Source: a virus. From it: DNA of 21,852 nt. Made by a program: the position numbers and the translations under genes. Within the stretch, counting starts at the first letter, position 1, and every line of letters starts with the position of its first letter. Below are positions 1 to 7,836 of the stretch, one piece after another. The notes under the pieces were generated by a model. It saw only the letters and a program-made list of their open reading frames with translations. It ran no database searches and was not told the origin of the DNA. The DNA is taken from IMG/VR virus record IMGVR_UViG_3300046000_006705, positions 1 to 21,852 of that record; one strand, given 5' to 3'.

Positions 1-59
1 GCCTTGCCCCCAAGGGCCTCGACGGTTTTGACCAAATAGGCTTCGTAATTTTTTTCCAT
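1..59 (-). CDS. VRR-NUC-type nuclease, N-terminal fragment
   Basis: Only the first 19 codons are in the window; the gene continues past the left edge. Read leftward from the ATG at 59, the peptide starts MEKNYEAYLVKTVEALGGK. This closely resembles the N-terminus of phage VRR-NUC proteins, where a short (E/Y)LV-x2-VEALGG stretch precedes the nuclease core. VRR-NUC is a PD-(D/E)XK-fold nuclease often found near DUF2800 and polymerase genes in phage replication modules, so the position fits. The gene is divergent from the DUF2800 gene, with about 62 bp between the starts. I see no clear ribosome-binding site before it. The catalytic residues lie outside the window, so activity cannot be judged. 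Confidence 0.55.
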   Translation of the reverse strand, partial: MEKNYEAYLVKTVEALGGK

Positions 60-121
60 AAATATGACTTGCATAACATTCATTGATGTGTCAAGGTCTG
101 TCTCACAAGAAAGGTCAAGTA

Positions 122-1213
122 ATGGCACACAGCACGATTGTCGGCGGTTCGTCCGCCAAGAGACTCATTGCCTGCCCCGGCAGCCGCCAGTTAATCGACA
201 AGGTTCCCCCGCGGCCCGCAGGCCGTCATGCTGAAGAAGGCACGATGCTGCATGACGTGATGCACCGCGTGCTGTCCGGCGAACCGTTTCCTGAAGACCT
301 GACAGACGAGCAGGAAGACAAGATCCGGTTCGCGCTCGCTGCGCTCGATGAAATCGACCCCGACAAAGAAATGGAGTTCGTGACCGAGACGCGCGTTCAT
401 TTTGGAGGTTTTCTTGCCGGAGTTTTTGGTAGTTGCGATCTCGCTGGGCGCATACGCAATCGCGCAATCATGCTGGATTGGAAGTTCGGCGACGGCGTTC
501 AGGTCGAAGCCGAGGAAAACGAACAAGGCATGTTCTACACCGCGGCCGGGATGCGCACGCCCGAGCTGCGCTGGGCCTTTGAGAACGTCACTGAAATAGA
601 GATCATCATCGTCCAGCCGCCCTTCGTCCGGCGCTGGGTGACGACGCCCGGTCGTATCAAGGCGTTTGAGCGGACGTTGGTCAATGCGGTCGAGCTTTCT
701 TTCCGCCCCGACGCGCCGATCAACCACGGCGCACATTGCCGGTTCTGCCCTGCCAAGCCGATCTGCCCGGCCCTGACCGGCGAGGTCGACCGCGCGCTGG
801 CCGCCAAGGTCAAGGCGCTGGACACGCAGCAACTGGCCGACGCGCTGGCGATGGCCGACAAGCTGGAGGGCTGGATCAAGGACGTGCGGGCGCTGGCGCA
901 GGATCTGCTGGACAAGGGCGCTCCGGTGCCGGGCTACAAGCTGGTGCCCAAGCGGCCGACGCGCCAGTGGGTCAACGAGCTGAAGGCGCTGGAAGCCTTT
1001 GAGGGGCTTGTGCCGGCGGAAGAGCTGATCGAGATGCGCTCGCCCGCGCAGGTCGAGAAGGTGCTGAAGAAGCACAAGGTAACAATGCCAGAAGGACTGA
1101 TCGTCGCGGTCTCGTCCGGTAACACGCTGGCTCCTGAATCAGACCCGCGTCCTGCGGTTCTGACCATAGGCAACGACATCCGTCGTGCCTTCTCTAAACT
1201 TGAGGTGAAGTAA
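122..1213 (+). CDS. DUF2800 family PD-(D/E)XK nuclease, Cas4/AddB-like
   Basis: This is a 363-residue protein of the phage DUF2800 family, related to the RecB/Cas4 nuclease superfamily. Nuclease motifs are visible: the early GTMLH motif with H44, and LDWK with D119 and K121. Four cysteines are arranged as in Cas4 and AddB iron-sulphur nucleases: C18 near the N-terminus, then C206-x2-C209-x5-C215. The likely role is DNA end processing during phage replication or recombination. I chose ATG 122 because it follows AAGAAAGGTC; an in-frame ATG at 83 is possible but lacks such a site. The stop overlaps the start of the next gene (TAATG). Family assignment is from memory; the iron-sulphur cluster is inferred from spacing alone. 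Confidence 0.88.
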   Translation: MAHSTIVGGSSAKRLIACPGSRQLIDKVPPRPAGRHAEEGTMLHDVMHRVLSGEPFPEDLTDEQEDKIRFALAALDEIDPDKEMEFVTETRVHFGGFLAGVFGSCDLAGRIRNRAIMLDWKFGDGVQVEAEENEQGMFYTAAGMRTPELRWAFENVTEIEIIIVQPPFVRRWVTTPGRIKAFERTLVNAVELSFRPDAPINHGAHCRFCPAKPICPALTGEVDRALAAKVKALDTQQLADALAMADKLEGWIKDVRALAQDLLDKGAPVPGYKLVPKRPTRQWVNELKALEAFEGLVPAEELIEMRSPAQVEKVLKKHKVTMPEGLIVAVSSGNTLAPESDPRPAVLTIGNDIRRAFSKLEVK

Positions 1214-1452
1214 TGTTAGACGAACAAACCGAAGCAAGCAAAAGATTAGACGCCACTTTTAGTTGCTACAGCGAAAAACGCGCGTTCTATATGGCGGCAG
1301 CGTCCGACTTTTTACAAGAAAAACTGGCCGATACGCTGAAATATGTAGATACGCAAGAGCCTCAAGAGCATGAACCGCTCGATGATTGGAGATATCTCCT
1401 GCTGGCTGGGGCGGCGCTCAAATATCTGCAAGGCAAGGCATACTCATACTGA
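1213..1452 (+). CDS. Small protein of unknown function (79 aa)
   Basis: Not recognised. The start overlaps the stop of the DUF2800 gene (TAATG), and a GAGGTGAAG stretch just upstream serves as a ribosome-binding site, so it is probably translationally coupled. The product is mainly helical in appearance, acidic, rich in Glu, Lys and Ala, with no signal peptide or membrane segment. It ends in an aromatic LKYLQGKAYSY-type tail. Codon use is AT-richer than in the flanking genes, as for several accessory genes in this phage. Its place between nuclease and polymerase suggests an accessory replication role, which is inference only. Confidence 0.75.
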   Translation: MLDEQTEASKRLDATFSCYSEKRAFYMAAASDFLQEKLADTLKYVDTQEPQEHEPLDDWRYLLLAGAALKYLQGKAYSY

Positions 1453-1469
1453 CAACCGGAGGTAAAATG

Positions 1470-2096
1470 ATGTCCAATATAGTAAAGTTCGGTAACGCCA
1501 ATCTTCCCGCCGCTACGGATCTTGCGGCTGCTCTGCGCAACAACACGCAGGCGGTCGCGGGCGCTGACGGTCAGGTCATCATCAAGATGGACAAGACCGG
1601 CCACTGGGTCTACGGCGCGGACCAGACGGAGATCGACAAGGACGGTCTGTGGGCGGTCAACCCGTTCTCCTTCACGCATGGCTATATCGCGTGGGGTGAG
1701 GGCGAGGTGCTGTCCGAGAAGATGGTGCCGATCACCGAGCCGCTGCCGGAGCTGGAGCCTGCGCCGCCGCAGGCCAAGCGCGGTTGGGAGTCTCAGGTCG
1801 GCATGAGCGTGCAGTGTGTCGACGGCGACGACAAGGGCGTGGAGGCGCGCTATTCGGTCACGTCGGTCGGCGGCAAGAAGGCCATGCACGCCCTCGCCAT
1901 GCTGGTCGCGGAGCAGATCGAGAAGGATCAGGCGCATCCGGTCGCGCTCGTGAAGTTGGCCAACGACCACTACCAGCACAAGAGCTATGGGCGCGTCTAT
2001 ACGCCCGTGTTCAACGTGCAGGACTGGATCTCTCTGGAGGGCGAAGGTAATGCGTCTCCGTCGGAGGATGAACCCGTCCGTCGTCGTCGTGGCTAA
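1470..2096 (+). CDS. Conserved phage replication-module protein, unknown function
   Basis: A protein of about 208 residues starting MSNIVKFGNANLP. Similar proteins occur in phage replication regions beside DUF2800 and polymerase genes, but I know of no tested function. A GTGHWVYGADQTE-like aromatic stretch lies near residue 45, and a globular second half follows a proline-rich linker (PLPELEPAPPQ). The tail is acidic and then ends in RRRRG. In some related modules this slot holds a single-strand DNA-binding protein (DUF2815); that role is possible here but the sequence does not show it. GGAGGT at 1458-1463 lies six bases from ATG 1470; the ATG at 1467 is also possible. Confidence 0.85.
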   Translation: MSNIVKFGNANLPAATDLAAALRNNTQAVAGADGQVIIKMDKTGHWVYGADQTEIDKDGLWAVNPFSFTHGYIAWGEGEVLSEKMVPITEPLPELEPAPPQAKRGWESQVGMSVQCVDGDDKGVEARYSVTSVGGKKAMHALAMLVAEQIEKDQAHPVALVKLANDHYQHKSYGRVYTPVFNVQDWISLEGEGNASPSEDEPVRRRRG

Positions 2097-2101
2097 ACAG
2101 G

Positions 2102-2119
2102 TGGGCGCTTCGGCGCCCA
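2102..2119 (+). terminator. UUCG-tetraloop hairpin, possible terminator or attenuator
   Basis: A perfect 7-bp stem, TGGGCGC and GCGCCCA, closes a TTCG tetraloop and is followed by the pyrimidine tract ATCTTCTTCTC. It starts six bases after the preceding stop codon and ends 21 bases before the next start. The tail has only scattered T residues, so termination may be partial. That would set the ratio of upstream to downstream genes in the operon. Confidence 0.55.
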
Positions 2120-2140
2120 TCTTCTTCTCGGGAGGAAGAA

Positions 2141-2521
2141 ATGCGAGCCTCACTCAAATCATTGCTTATAGATGTCTGCAAAACGCGCTGCGTGCCGCTG
2201 GAGGACGTTGTCGGCCGCGCCGGCGAGCGTCTGATCGTCGAGGCGCGGCGGGAGTTCGTAAAGCGCGCGCGTCGTGATCTGAAGATGTCCTATCCTGTGA
2301 TCGGCCGCGCCATTAACCGCGACCACACAACCGCGCTGCATCTCTACCGGACGGAGCCGGTGCTGCTGAAGTCGCAGACGGGTGCGCTGTCGCGTCGGGA
2401 GAAGGACGTGCTAGCGCTCATGAAGATGGGCTATGGCCGCGCGCGGATCGCAGCGCATCTGAACATCTCAGAGGATACGGTTGGCCGTTACATGCGCAGC
2501 ATCAAGGCCAAGGGCCAATGA
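2141..2521 (+). CDS. Double-HTH protein: DnaA domain IV-like plus LuxR-type HTH
   Basis: A 126-residue DNA-binding protein with two helix-turn-helix regions. Residues about 18-70 resemble the DNA-binding domain IV of DnaA: a helix rich in R/E, then SYPVIGRAINRDHTTALH. The RDHTT stretch (60-64) matches the DnaA signature that reads the origin box. Residues about 83-124 resemble a LuxR/GerE HTH (LSRREKDVLALM...RIAAHLNISEDTVGRYMRSI). No AAA+ ATPase domain is present, so it is not a full initiator. It may guide replication or transcription of the phage. GGAGGAAGA precedes ATG 2141, and the stop overlaps the polymerase start (ATGA). The domain calls rest on motif reading. Confidence 0.82.
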   Translation: MRASLKSLLIDVCKTRCVPLEDVVGRAGERLIVEARREFVKRARRDLKMSYPVIGRAINRDHTTALHLYRTEPVLLKSQTGALSRREKDVLALMKMGYGRARIAAHLNISEDTVGRYMRSIKAKGQ

Positions 2522-4413
2522 CTGTCTGGTTGGATTTTGAGACTGCCTCCGAGTGCGATCTGAAGACAGCCGGCGTCTATAACTATGCGAAGCATCCGTC
2601 GACGCGGGTGCTCTGCATGGCCTACGCTGTCGATGACGACGAGGTGCAGGTCTGGACGCCCGGCCAGCCGTTTCCGCGGCATATCCTGTCGCACCAGATT
2701 CGGGCGCACAACGCCGCCTTCGAGCGGCTGATCTTCTGGCATGTGCTGAACATGCCGTTCCTGAACAACTTCTACTGCACCGCTGCGCAGGCGCGAGCGA
2801 ATTGTGCGCCGGGGAGTCTGGAAGATGTGGGGAGATTTGCGGGTTCAAGTATGCGCAAGGATCATCGTGGCGCTTATCTGGTTCGCGCTTGCTGCCTGCC
2901 TCCCTTCAGGACCGATCTATTACCGGAACTTATGGAATACTGCGCTCAGGACGTCCGAACCATGCGGGCCGTCAGCCAGTCCATGCGCGAACTGACCGAG
3001 GAAGAGCTGGAGGATTACCATGTTAACGAGCGCATTAATGATCGTGGCGTTCGCGTTGATGTTGATCTATGCCGCGCGGCGGTCGGTTACGCGGATAAAG
3101 AGCTTCAAGAGATACAGGACACCGTCCGCGAGATCACAGGTGGTCAGATTCAGTCGGTAAGAAGTCCGCGTATGCGTGAATGGGTCGCCGCGAGGCTTGG
3201 CCCGCAGGCGCTGAAGCTGATGGACAAGGACGGAAAGCAATCTATCGACAAGACCGTGCGCGCCAATCTGCTGGCGTTCGAAGACCCGGAGGAGGTGCCG
3301 CCCGATGTCAGAGAAGTTATCCAGTGTGCTGACGACCTGTGGGCGTCTTCTGTTGCGAAATTTGCCCGCCTTTGGAATCTTGCTGGGGATGACGCTCGCG
3401 TTCGCGGCGCTTTCGTATTCGCTGGTGGATCTGCTACGGGGCGCGCTTCGTCTTACGGAGCCCAGGTCCACAATTTCACGCGCAAATGCGCCGCTGAGCC
3501 CAAACGGGTGCGACAGGCAATGGTGCGAGGCCACGCCATCGTGCCAGCATTTGGGCGGCGCGTTACAGACGTATTGCGTGGTATGCTGCGGCCCGCTCTG
3601 ATCCCTGCTGAGGGCAAGAAGCTGGTTGTGGCCGACTGGTCCGCCATCGAGGGCCGCGTCAACCCGTGGCTGTCCGGCCGCGGCGACAACACCAAGCTAC
3701 AGCAATTCCGGGACGGACTGGATGTCTACAAGGTGAACGCCGCCGAGACGTTCCGGACGACCTACGACAAGGTGACGAAGGACCAGCGGCAGGTCGGCAA
3801 GGTGCAGGAGCTGGCCTGCGGGTTCGGCGGCGGCGTCGGGGCGTTCGACGCTATGGGCCGCGCCTACGGTCTCACGCTGCCCGAGGACGAGGCCCGCCGC
3901 ATGGTCAACGCATGGCGCCGCGCGAACGAGTGGGCCGTGCCGTTCTGGGAGGAGCTGGAGTCGGCCTATACGCGGGCGGTGCGCAATCCGGGCAAGCAGT
4001 TTCAGGCCGGCCGGATTGTTTACCTTCATGATGGCAAGCATCTTTGGTATGCTCTGCCTTCCGGCCGCGTGCTTTGCTACCCTTACGCGAAGTTTGAAGA
4101 CGATGCGATTACCTACGCCAAGGCGGCGTGGAAGCCCGCAGCCGACGCCAAAGAGTGGCCCCGAGCGCGGTTGTGGCGCGGTCTGGCCTGCGAGAACGTC
4201 ACACAGGCGACCGCCCATGACCTTCTACGTGAGGCTTTGCGCCGTCTTGATGACGTGGTTCTGCATGTTCATGACGAGATCGTTCTTGAGACTGATCGGC
4301 CTGAAGAGGCGCTCGAAGAATTGCAGAAGGTTATGACAACGCCCCCGGCATGGGCTGCGGGGCTGCCGCTGGACGCAGAAGCCAGCATTATGGACAGATA
4401 CGGGAAAGGGTAA
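2518..4413 (+). CDS. Family A DNA polymerase with 3'-5' exonuclease domain
   Basis: A replicative polymerase of 631 residues. The proofreading domain shows Exo I D6-x-E8 (WLDFETAS), Exo II around N65-x2-F68 (HNAAFE), and Exo III Y141-x3-D145 (YCAQD). The polymerase domain shows motif A D373 (VADWSAIEGR), motif B R424/K428 (RQVGKVQELACGFGGG) and motif C H585-D586-E587 (HVHDE). All expected catalytic residues are present, so it should be active and high fidelity. It lacks a 5'-3' exonuclease domain, as usual for phage enzymes. Its start overlaps the stop of the double-HTH gene by four bases. Third-position GC switches between high and low in blocks along the gene, which suggests recombination. 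Confidence 0.96.
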   Translation: MTVWLDFETASECDLKTAGVYNYAKHPSTRVLCMAYAVDDDEVQVWTPGQPFPRHILSHQIRAHNAAFERLIFWHVLNMPFLNNFYCTAAQARANCAPGSLEDVGRFAGSSMRKDHRGAYLVRACCLPPFRTDLLPELMEYCAQDVRTMRAVSQSMRELTEEELEDYHVNERINDRGVRVDVDLCRAAVGYADKELQEIQDTVREITGGQIQSVRSPRMREWVAARLGPQALKLMDKDGKQSIDKTVRANLLAFEDPEEVPPDVREVIQCADDLWASSVAKFARLWNLAGDDARVRGAFVFAGGSATGRASSYGAQVHNFTRKCAAEPKRVRQAMVRGHAIVPAFGRRVTDVLRGMLRPALIPAEGKKLVVADWSAIEGRVNPWLSGRGDNTKLQQFRDGLDVYKVNAAETFRTTYDKVTKDQRQVGKVQELACGFGGGVGAFDAMGRAYGLTLPEDEARRMVNAWRRANEWAVPFWEELESAYTRAVRNPGKQFQAGRIVYLHDGKHLWYALPSGRVLCYPYAKFEDDAITYAKAAWKPAADAKEWPRARLWRGLACENVTQATAHDLLREALRRLDDVVLHVHDEIVLETDRPEEALEELQKVMTTPPAWAAGLPLDAEASIMDRYGKG

Positions 4414-4416
4414 GGA

Positions 4417-4794
4417 ATGGCTAGTTGGCTACAGATACCGAAATATGAAGGTGCTTACGAAGCCAGCGAGCGCGGGCAGATTAGGTCTGTGGCACGCGTA
4501 GTGAATTGGGGAAGGCACGGTAGCACACGTTATAGAGCCAGAGAGTTGAAACAGTTCAAATCGGAGAATGGGTATTGGTGCGTAAAGCTGTCGCTGCGAG
4601 GGTCGTCAAGAACTGAGTATGTCCACGAACTTATCTTGCGATCGTTTATCGGCCCGCGTCCCGTCATAAAAGAAACCAGTGCGATTAGGCATTTGGACGG
4701 GGATAAGTCGAACAACTATCTATCCAACCTTTTGTATGGGACCGCACGAGAGAACGCTCTTGACTATCAAAAACATAAGCGGGTGTCGAAATGA
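4417..4794 (+). CDS. HNH homing endonuclease with NUMOD4 motif
   Basis: A 125-residue free-standing homing endonuclease. The N-terminus carries a NUMOD4-type motif (W4 ... YEGAYEASERGQIRSV), which binds DNA. The HNH core is visible as H70 (VHELILRSF), H92 with DGDKSNN at 94-100, and SNL with N104. Such enzymes cut DNA at a specific site and spread their own gene, often residing beside polymerase genes as here. It sits three bases after the polymerase stop and overlaps the next gene by ATGA. Codon use is clearly AT-richer than in the polymerase, consistent with insertion from elsewhere. TAAGGA before ATG 4417 is a weak ribosome-binding site. Confidence 0.92.
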   Translation: MASWLQIPKYEGAYEASERGQIRSVARVVNWGRHGSTRYRARELKQFKSENGYWCVKLSLRGSSRTEYVHELILRSFIGPRPVIKETSAIRHLDGDKSNNYLSNLLYGTARENALDYQKHKRVSK

Positions 4795-5489
4795 AACAGC
4801 TATTCACATTCCATAACAGTATATGGGACACGCTGAGTTTCAATGCGGTTTATGATACCGCTACGGATCTCAAGGAATTAGATCTGTTGAAACCCCCCTA
4901 TGATGAGTTTGATATACAAGCCACGCTAGACAAAAAAATTCTGACCATGATTTTTATCGGCGTTCCTTCAGACCTGGACCCTCCGGTCAGAACATTCACG
5001 TTTCGATATACCTATAATATGAAAGACGGTTCCGTATGGGAGCGCGTTAAACTAGGCGATAAATTTTATTCCATAGATCAGTTAGCAACTATGGCCAGTA
5101 AAGACGGCGGCTTAAACCGCGAAGACTGCGTCAAAGAAGTGGAACATATATCTATGTTCTTGCTTACGTCGCTTATGGTTTTGCTGGCCACCAAAAACGC
5201 TCAGAAGACAACAGAGAAGATTAAAAAGCACGGGCCGAAAAGCCGTAAGCGTCCGCGTGAGTATGATTACATCACGACCATAAAGATCGGCAAGATCACC
5301 GAGACGCAACGCGGGGATGGCGACGGACAGTCGTCCGTGCGCCCGCATTTGCGCCGCGGTCACATCCGCAACCAGCGCGTCGGCAAGGGCCTGTCTGAGG
5401 TCAAGCCAATCTTCATTCAACCGTGCTTCATCAATGCCGATGAGAGCTGGATCAATAATCAACGCAAAGAATATCGCATAGCCGCGTGA
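4791..5489 (+). CDS. AcrVA2-like protein, candidate anti-CRISPR or relative
   Basis: A 232-residue protein whose C-terminal part carries RPHLRRGHIR (184-193) and, about 15 residues on, IFIQPCFINADE (207-218). From memory this pattern, RPHxRRxHx then PxF(V/I)N, matches the C-terminus of AcrVA2. That protein blocks Cas12a production, and its relatives are widespread in phages and plasmids. A Leu-rich helix (147-160) and a basic linker before the motif also fit that layout. The first 140 residues are AT-richer in codon use and unlike anything I recognise. It overlaps the HNH gene by ATGA. The family link is moderately supported; anti-CRISPR activity is not shown, since many relatives are untested. 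Confidence 0.68.
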   Translation: MKQLFTFHNSIWDTLSFNAVYDTATDLKELDLLKPPYDEFDIQATLDKKILTMIFIGVPSDLDPPVRTFTFRYTYNMKDGSVWERVKLGDKFYSIDQLATMASKDGGLNREDCVKEVEHISMFLLTSLMVLLATKNAQKTTEKIKKHGPKSRKRPREYDYITTIKIGKITETQRGDGDGQSSVRPHLRRGHIRNQRVGKGLSEVKPIFIQPCFINADESWINNQRKEYRIAA

Positions 5490-5496
5490 GGAAACG

Positions 5497-7797
5497 ATGA
5501 TCGAATATCTTTTAGGTCTGGCGCAAGAGGGCGAGACGCTCCTGTTCGTGCAACAGAAGCCCGTCATGCGCAACGGTGAGCAGCAGTATCACGCGGACGG
5601 GAGCCCGAAGTATACCTACCCCGCGTTCCGGCCCGGCTCGAAGCCGCTGAAGGGCGCCACCTACGTCAACACCGGAATCTTTATCGAAGACCGGCTGAAG
5701 GCTAACTTTTCCGCCAGCAAGGACAACATCGAACACGTCGCGTTTCTGCCGTTGGACGACATCGGCACGAAGTCGAAGACGCCTGATCTGCAACCAACAT
5801 GGAAGATGGAAACAAGCCCCGGCAACTATCAGTGGGGCTATGTTTTCCGCGAGCAGCCGACCAAGGCCGCTTACTGCGCTGCGATCAATGCTATCGCCGC
5901 GGCGGGCTTTACCGATCCGGGCGCAACCAACCCGGTGCGCAACATCCGGCTGCCGGGTTCCGTCAATCTAAAGCCGGGGCGGGACGCTTTCGAGGCGAGA
6001 CTTGTCGAGTTCAATCAAGGGCTGGAGTATACTCTTGAAGAAATCTGTGAAGCATTGGGCGTTACGCCGTTTGAAGAGAGCGCGTCGGCGCCGTCGATCC
6101 GTGTCAAGGATACTGGTAACGACAGCGTCCTGCGATGGCTGTCGGACAACGGACACGTCCTTGAACCAGCTAATAGTTCAGGTTGGGTGGGTGTTGTTTG
6201 CCCAAATGCCCACGAACACACTGACGGCACACTAGGCGGCCGGTATCTGCCCGCGACGCGCGCCTATTGCTGCTACCACGGCCACTGTGAACATATCCAC
6301 AGCGCCGAGTTCCTTAAATGGGTGTGCGACAACGGCGGCCCGCAGGCCGAGCATGGGCTGCGCGACGACCTGACGGCCGGCGTCATGTCTGAGGCGCTCT
6401 CAAAAATCAAGCCCAACGAGAAGTTCACCGACAAGGCGCGAGAAGAGATCGAGCGCGTCAACCGCGAAGAAGCCGCCCGTGTAGACCGCACGCAATGGTT
6501 CAACCGCTTCGCCTATGTGATGTCGGACGATGGCTATTTCGACCTGACGACCCGGCAGGAGATCAGCCGCCCGGTTTTCAACGCGATCTATCGCCATCAA
6601 TATTGCCAGTCGCGTCACCACGGCCGCAAGGTTGAGGCGGCGACGTGGTATGACGAGCAGCGTCAGGACTGCGGCGGCCGGGCGCTCGCCGGTATCACCT
6701 ACGCGCCGGGCGAGACCGAGATCGTCACCCGCGACGGGCTCGTGTATGGCAACAAATGGGTCAACGCACGGCCGCAGGTCGAGGGCGGCGGCGACGTCAC
6801 CAGGTGGCTGGACCATGCGGCCGTCCTGCTCCCCGACGATGACGAGCGCCGGCACGTCCTTGATGTTATGGCCTTCAAGGTTCAAAACCCGAACGTCAAG
6901 ATCAACCATGCCGTGCTGCACGGCGGCGACGAGGGCTGCGGCAAGGATACGCTCTGGGCGCCGTTCATCTGGGCCGTGTGCGGGCCGTTCCTGAAAAACC
7001 GCGGGATTATCGATTCCGACGGGCTCGCCGGCCAGTGGGGCTATGCTCTTGAGAGCGAAATCCTGATCCTGAACGAATTGCGAGAGCCGGAGGCGAAGGA
7101 GCGTCGGGCGCTCGCCAACCGGCTTAAGCCGATCATCGCCGCCCCGCCGGAAACTCTGACCGTCAACCGTAAGAGCCTGCACCCATATGAGGCGCTCAAC
7201 CGCGTTTTTGTGCTGGCCTTCACCAATGACCCTGTGCCGATCACGTTGCCGTCGCAGGATCGCCGCTGGTTCTGCGTATGGTCTTATGCCGATCGTATGA
7301 CGCCGCGGGAGGCCGACGCCATGTGGAACTGGTATCGATCGGGCGGTTACGAGGCCATCGCAAGCTGGCTGCTGGCGCGGGATGTGAGCGCCTTCAACCC
7401 GGCTGCCGCGCCGCCCCTGACTGACTTCAAGCAGTCAATGATCGAACACGGCATGTCGTCGGCGGAATCGTGGATCGTCTCCCGTATCGAGGCGCGCAAG
7501 GAGCCCTTCGACCGCGGTGTCATGGGCTCGCCGCTGCACTCGGCGGTCGATTATTTGAGCGACAAGAGGCCGCAAGGCGCAACCTTCAAAGTCGTGCAAC
7601 CGGCGCTCCTGCACGCCCTGAAAGAAGCCGGCTGGCGCGATATGGGCCGGATCGCCTCCGCGCGTCACGCGACCAAAAAGGCGTGCTGGGCGGCCCCCTG
7701 GCTGCTCGCGGCCGGAGCGACCAAGAGCCAACTCCGGGACTTGCTGGAAGATGCGCCTGAAGCGCCGCCCGTGAACGTGGTCAACCTAGTCAAATAG
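5497..7797 (+). CDS. Primase-helicase: AEP-type primase domain plus SF3/D5 helicase
   Basis: A 766-residue replication protein. The N-terminal part (about 60-190) resembles RepB/AEP-type primases: PLDDIG with D87-D88, and NIRLPGSVNLK at 149-159. A Cys/His cluster follows, with C235, H239, C258, H261 and C264, likely binding zinc. The C-terminal domain is a D5/SF3 helicase (DUF5906 type): Walker A HGGDEGCGKDT with K483, Walker B ILILNE with E527, sensor-1 FTND with N577, and a possible arginine finger in SQDRRW (589-590). It would prime and unwind DNA for the phage polymerase. GTGAGGAAAC precedes ATG 5497. The two-domain layout is clear; primase activity is inferred. Confidence 0.92.
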   Translation: MIEYLLGLAQEGETLLFVQQKPVMRNGEQQYHADGSPKYTYPAFRPGSKPLKGATYVNTGIFIEDRLKANFSASKDNIEHVAFLPLDDIGTKSKTPDLQPTWKMETSPGNYQWGYVFREQPTKAAYCAAINAIAAAGFTDPGATNPVRNIRLPGSVNLKPGRDAFEARLVEFNQGLEYTLEEICEALGVTPFEESASAPSIRVKDTGNDSVLRWLSDNGHVLEPANSSGWVGVVCPNAHEHTDGTLGGRYLPATRAYCCYHGHCEHIHSAEFLKWVCDNGGPQAEHGLRDDLTAGVMSEALSKIKPNEKFTDKAREEIERVNREEAARVDRTQWFNRFAYVMSDDGYFDLTTRQEISRPVFNAIYRHQYCQSRHHGRKVEAATWYDEQRQDCGGRALAGITYAPGETEIVTRDGLVYGNKWVNARPQVEGGGDVTRWLDHAAVLLPDDDERRHVLDVMAFKVQNPNVKINHAVLHGGDEGCGKDTLWAPFIWAVCGPFLKNRGIIDSDGLAGQWGYALESEILILNELREPEAKERRALANRLKPIIAAPPETLTVNRKSLHPYEALNRVFVLAFTNDPVPITLPSQDRRWFCVWSYADRMTPREADAMWNWYRSGGYEAIASWLLARDVSAFNPAAAPPLTDFKQSMIEHGMSSAESWIVSRIEARKEPFDRGVMGSPLHSAVDYLSDKRPQGATFKVVQPALLHALKEAGWRDMGRIASARHATKKACWAAPWLLAAGATKSQLRDLLEDAPEAPPVNVVNLVK

Positions 7798-7811
7798 CAG
7801 TTGTCAACATG

Positions 7812-7834
7812 CGCCCGTCGTGAGACGATGGGCG
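7812..7834 (+). terminator. Hairpin after primase-helicase gene
   Basis: CGCCCGTCG and CGATGGGCG pair over 9 bp with one G-U, around a five-base loop. The hairpin lies 14 bases after the helicase stop and directly before ATG 7837. There is no T-run after it, so it may be a weak terminator. It could also be a structure that limits translation of the small membrane protein that follows. Confidence 0.4.
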
Positions 7835-7836
7835 TT

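Noticed and set aside
2804-2995. Overlapping frame in the polymerase with a lipobox-like signal (IWFALAAC) resembling a spanin lipoprotein
   Set aside because: The polymerase frame here is clearly functional up to Exo III, and no holin or endolysin is nearby. T-ending codons in the true frame create hydrophobic residues in the shifted frame, which explains the pattern.
3305-3601. Overlapping frame in the polymerase with a membrane-like N-terminus and GGAGGAGGT upstream
   Set aside because: The GGAGGAGGT comes from Glu-Glu-Val codons of the polymerase, and the C-terminal half looks random (Cys/His-rich). Without conservation data it is best seen as a by-product of T-ending codons.
7801-7807. 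TTGTCAA after the helicase gene as another member of the half-site array
   Set aside because: A single 6-mer is expected by chance several times in this window; it has no partner site at helical spacing.
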